A stretch of 64,000 nt of DNA. It comes from Rotaria sordida. Its lineage: Eukaryota > Rotifera > Eurotatoria > Philodinida > Philodinidae. Positions 61,433 through 64,000 of the stretch are shown piece after piece (the stretch's first letter is position 1; each line of letters begins with the position of its first letter). A program made the translations under genes and the position numbers. The DNA is taken from positions 62,001-126,000 of the forward strand of contig CAJNOL010000127.1 in the NCBI GenBank assembly GCA_905250125.1, written 5' to 3'. Under the pieces are notes generated by a model. It worked only from the letters and a program-made list of their open reading frames with translations. It did not search any database and was not told where the DNA came from.

Positions 61433-62124
61433 TTTGTATTATTATTATTTATTTATTTATTTATTTATTTTTTTGTTTTGTTTTTCAGTAAGATGAAGAA
61501 TAAGACGAAGAAGAAAAAGAAAAAAAAAACAGATTTAATTTGTTATATATTTTTTTATTTTTATTTTCTTTTTATCTGACAAAAATTTCATCCAATTTGA
61601 ACAACGTTGACAAAATTTGCACTTTTAAATACATGTGCTATTTGATTGACTTGCTGCTGTCTGTCTCGCAGCTGATTATTTCGAACGTTCTTATATTTAT
61701 ACTTATTGGATACCATAAGAAAAATATTTGTGTCCTCATAATGAATATGCATAAGTGTTTTATTAAAAGTTTTTATAATCCATAATTTACCGAATAAAAT
61801 CCATTTGTATATATCAAAACAAAAATTCAATTGAAAAATGTTGGTAGAAACGAAATCAAAAATAAAAATATCTTTTGAATTTAAAAAATAAATATCTAAG
61901 ATAATGAAATTAATTATTGGAGGTTTTTCGAATGTTCGAGAAGAATTGTTGCTTTTCATTATTAATATGAGTCATGAGATTTTTTTTTTATATTGTCTTA
62001 GGTTCTGATGATGAAAAACTATTCTTTTTTTTATTATTTATCATTATAAAATATTGAAAACAAAACGACAAAAAAAGACTAAATTGTTTGTAAAAAAAAA
62101 AGAATCAAGAATATTTATATAAAA
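61433..62124. other. Short intergenic spacer
   Basis: Holds the TRF2-like gene's 5' leader (TTTA repeats near 61445-61470) and the 3' UTR of the glycosyltransferase. An open stretch at 61588-61959 on the minus strand has low-complexity composition and no recognisable domain, so I did not call it. Confidence 0.55.
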
Positions 62125-63904
62125 TTAAAATGAAATTTCTTCGGGTGGTATAGGATAATCATGTCCATTTTCATCATCATAATATACAATTTGTCCAAGA
62201 AAATCTTGATTACGATATTTTCGAGCACGATGTTCATGGATAGATGGATGAAAAAAAGAATCATTAAATAATCGTTCGGAAAGAGAACTTGTTCCAACTG
62301 TATGATATCCTGAACGTACATCTTGTAAATGAATATTGTCACTATCCTTATATGTTCGATTAATATCTGTTGTCCAAGATGCACGAGAAATTGATGGTAC
62401 AGGATTAGTTGGACGTACAACATCATTTGATAAAATTCTTGGTCTTGGATTTGTCATTGCTAAATTAATTGTTGGTACAGGTTTTTTTAATCTATCTTCA
62501 TTACGTGATCGAAAATATGATATAATCATTTTTTCAATAGATTCTGAACGTGTCTTTGCTTCTGTTTGTTCTAAACGACGATAGTCAGTTAAACGAAGTA
62601 GACCTGTTTGATTATGCTTTTCGAGATCTTTCAATGGAGAAAATTGAAAACGTTCAAGAATTGACCTAAATAATGAAAATTTTCAATTAATATTCAAAAA
62701 ACAAAAAAAAAAACAAAAAAAAAATAATTAAACATATTTGATTATACCATCGCTCAAAATAACCTCGATCAACACGGTTTCCATGCCAATAATGACATAT
62801 ATTAACTGGAATATAACCAACAAAAGCACCATTACCAGCTAATTGAGCTACTCGTTGACCCCATACTTTAGCTAAATTTCGATAATCTTCATGTATATCA
62901 TTAGGTATAGTTTCTTCAATACGATTTATTAATGCATATGCAAAGTGAATATCACCTGAACCAAGTATAGAAAAATCTAGAAGACCACCCATAGCATCAA
63001 ATGTAGCTCGACGCATAGCCCAAGCATAACCAGGATGAACAAAACATTCGGATGAACGATATGGATCAAGACGTAGATTATGACGAATTGCATAAGCAAA
63101 TGAATAATCTTGACGTAAAATTTGACTTTTACCTGATGGACCCAAAAATGAACATAATTCAAAAAGTTGAACAATAGGATATTGTTGCAATTGATATATT
63201 GCTATATGAGGCCAATCCGAACGCTGAAAAAATAAAAAGAAAAGAACAATTATCTCATAGAAAAAAAAGCTCCCATGAAATCATTCATTTTGTTAAAATT
63301 GTCGAATAGTATATGTGAATTAGACTTCCAACATCGAAACTCGTTTTAATTTTGTTTTCATAACAAATATTTGGTTTTTTACTCGTCTAAGTAGCAACAC
63401 ATATATGTGAATAAACATATTTTTACGTTGCAATATAATATTTCAAGGAAAAAAGAAAAATCACAAATAGACAAAAAAAAATTCAATGGCGTAATAGAAC
63501 TCTAATAAACTAACCTCGAATTCTATATCAGCATCAAGCCACACAATATATTCTACATAGGATGGTAAACGTTTAGCTGCAATATTAATTAAATTTTCTT
63601 TTAACCATAGAACTGATGGTGCTACAATTTGTAAATGTCGTGGATCGTTTGCTCGTGTAATTTCAAATTTTTGTCTTGGTAAACCCATTGATTCAGGTGA
63701 TTCAAATATACATTCAACAGTAAGTAAAGTAACGCCTGAGCGTGTCATATGTTCATCAAATTTATGATACGCTTCATAACGTGATTTATATTTAATTGGA
63801 TTAAATAAAACAGTTATAACACCAAAATGATTTAAATCATATTTAGGAGGATTTAATGCAAGTTTACGAGAAGACCCATGTTTTTTCGATGTATGTGAAC
63901 CCAT
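62125..63904 (-). CDS. GT-A-fold glycosyltransferase-like protein, putative N-myristoylation
   Basis: Three exons: 63515-63904, 62748-63223 and 62125-62665; 468 residues. The N-terminal half has a glycosyltransferase layout: FGVITVLFNPIKYKSRYEAY, a conserved WLKENLINIAAKRLP, then VWLDADIEFE with the DxD metal/nucleotide-sugar motif at 124-126. Later motifs are CFVHPGYAWAMRRATFDAMG, FSILGSGDIHFAYAL and NICHYWHGNRVDRGYFERW, the usual acceptor/GDxD-like half. The last 150 residues are polar and probably disordered. I chose the ATG at 63904: it gives MGSHTSKK, an N-myristoylation consensus. An acceptor lies just upstream and a GTAAGT donor at about 63978-63983, so a 5' leader exon probably lies beyond the window edge. 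An in-frame ATG at 63973 falls inside that presumed intron. There is no signal peptide or membrane anchor, so a cytosolic-face enzyme is implied. The sugar and acceptor are unknown. Confidence 0.82.
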
Positions 63905-64000
63905 TTTATTTAAAAAAGATGCTATTGTGAATTGTTTGAATTGTTTTTTTTCGTTTGTACAATTCACATGCACAGCTACTTACGTATCACCGACGAGTGA

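Noticed and set aside
61588..61959. 123-codon minus-strand open frame between TRF2 and the glycosyltransferase
   Set aside because: Composition is that of A+T-rich non-coding DNA (Phe/Ile/Asn/Lys), no domain, and an overlapping opposite-strand frame is just as open.

Overview
The window looks like nuclear DNA from a small invertebrate animal. It is strongly A+T-rich, and almost every gene is cut into many short exons by introns of about 50-70 bases with clean GT...AG ends. The genes are animal-specific: an EAG potassium channel, polycystin-2, a 4F2hc-like heavy chain, Rab11, a dynein regulatory complex EF-hand protein, TTC27, TRF2/TBPL1 and DNA-PKcs sequence. Compact genes, many decayed repeats and a degenerating gene copy fit a bdelloid rotifer, but that identification is an inference. 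I see no CRISPR array, operon, rRNA or convincing tRNA.

Layout. 748-4691 (-): Kirre/nephrin-like immunoglobulin-domain adhesion protein. 4692-17821: 13 kb with no supportable gene, holding a long inverted repeat at 12131-12770. 17822-24382 (+): EAG (Kv10) channel, 1330 residues in 14 exons. 26100-29273 (-): polycystin-2, 13 exons. 29842-31419 (-): intronless SLC3A2-like heavy chain. 31420-34690: repeat-rich spacer. 34691-39541 (-): internal fragment of a DNA-PKcs gene with in-frame stops and a frameshift, so a decaying copy. 39545-44118: spacer with two more inverted repeats. 44119-45099 (+): Rab11. 46640-47381 (+): DRC8/EFCAB2. 47451-48014 (-): unrecognised 187-residue protein. 49130-55835 (-): TTC27. 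55963-57911 (-): Gln-rich protein with a duplicated motif. 59697-61432 (-): TRF2/TBPL1. 62125-63904 (-): GT-A-type glycosyltransferase, possibly N-myristoylated.

The genes do not form a pathway; they look like ordinary syntenic neighbours. The most striking structure that the genes do not explain is the number of long imperfect inverted (fold-back) repeats. They sit between genes and in exactly those introns that are unusually long. Three of the TTC27 introns carry one each, and one of these belongs to the same family as an element in the DNA-PKcs relic. Other points of interest are an altered selectivity filter in polycystin-2 (Leu-Gly-Ile instead of Leu-Gly-Asp) and long low-complexity extensions on the EAG channel and TRF2.
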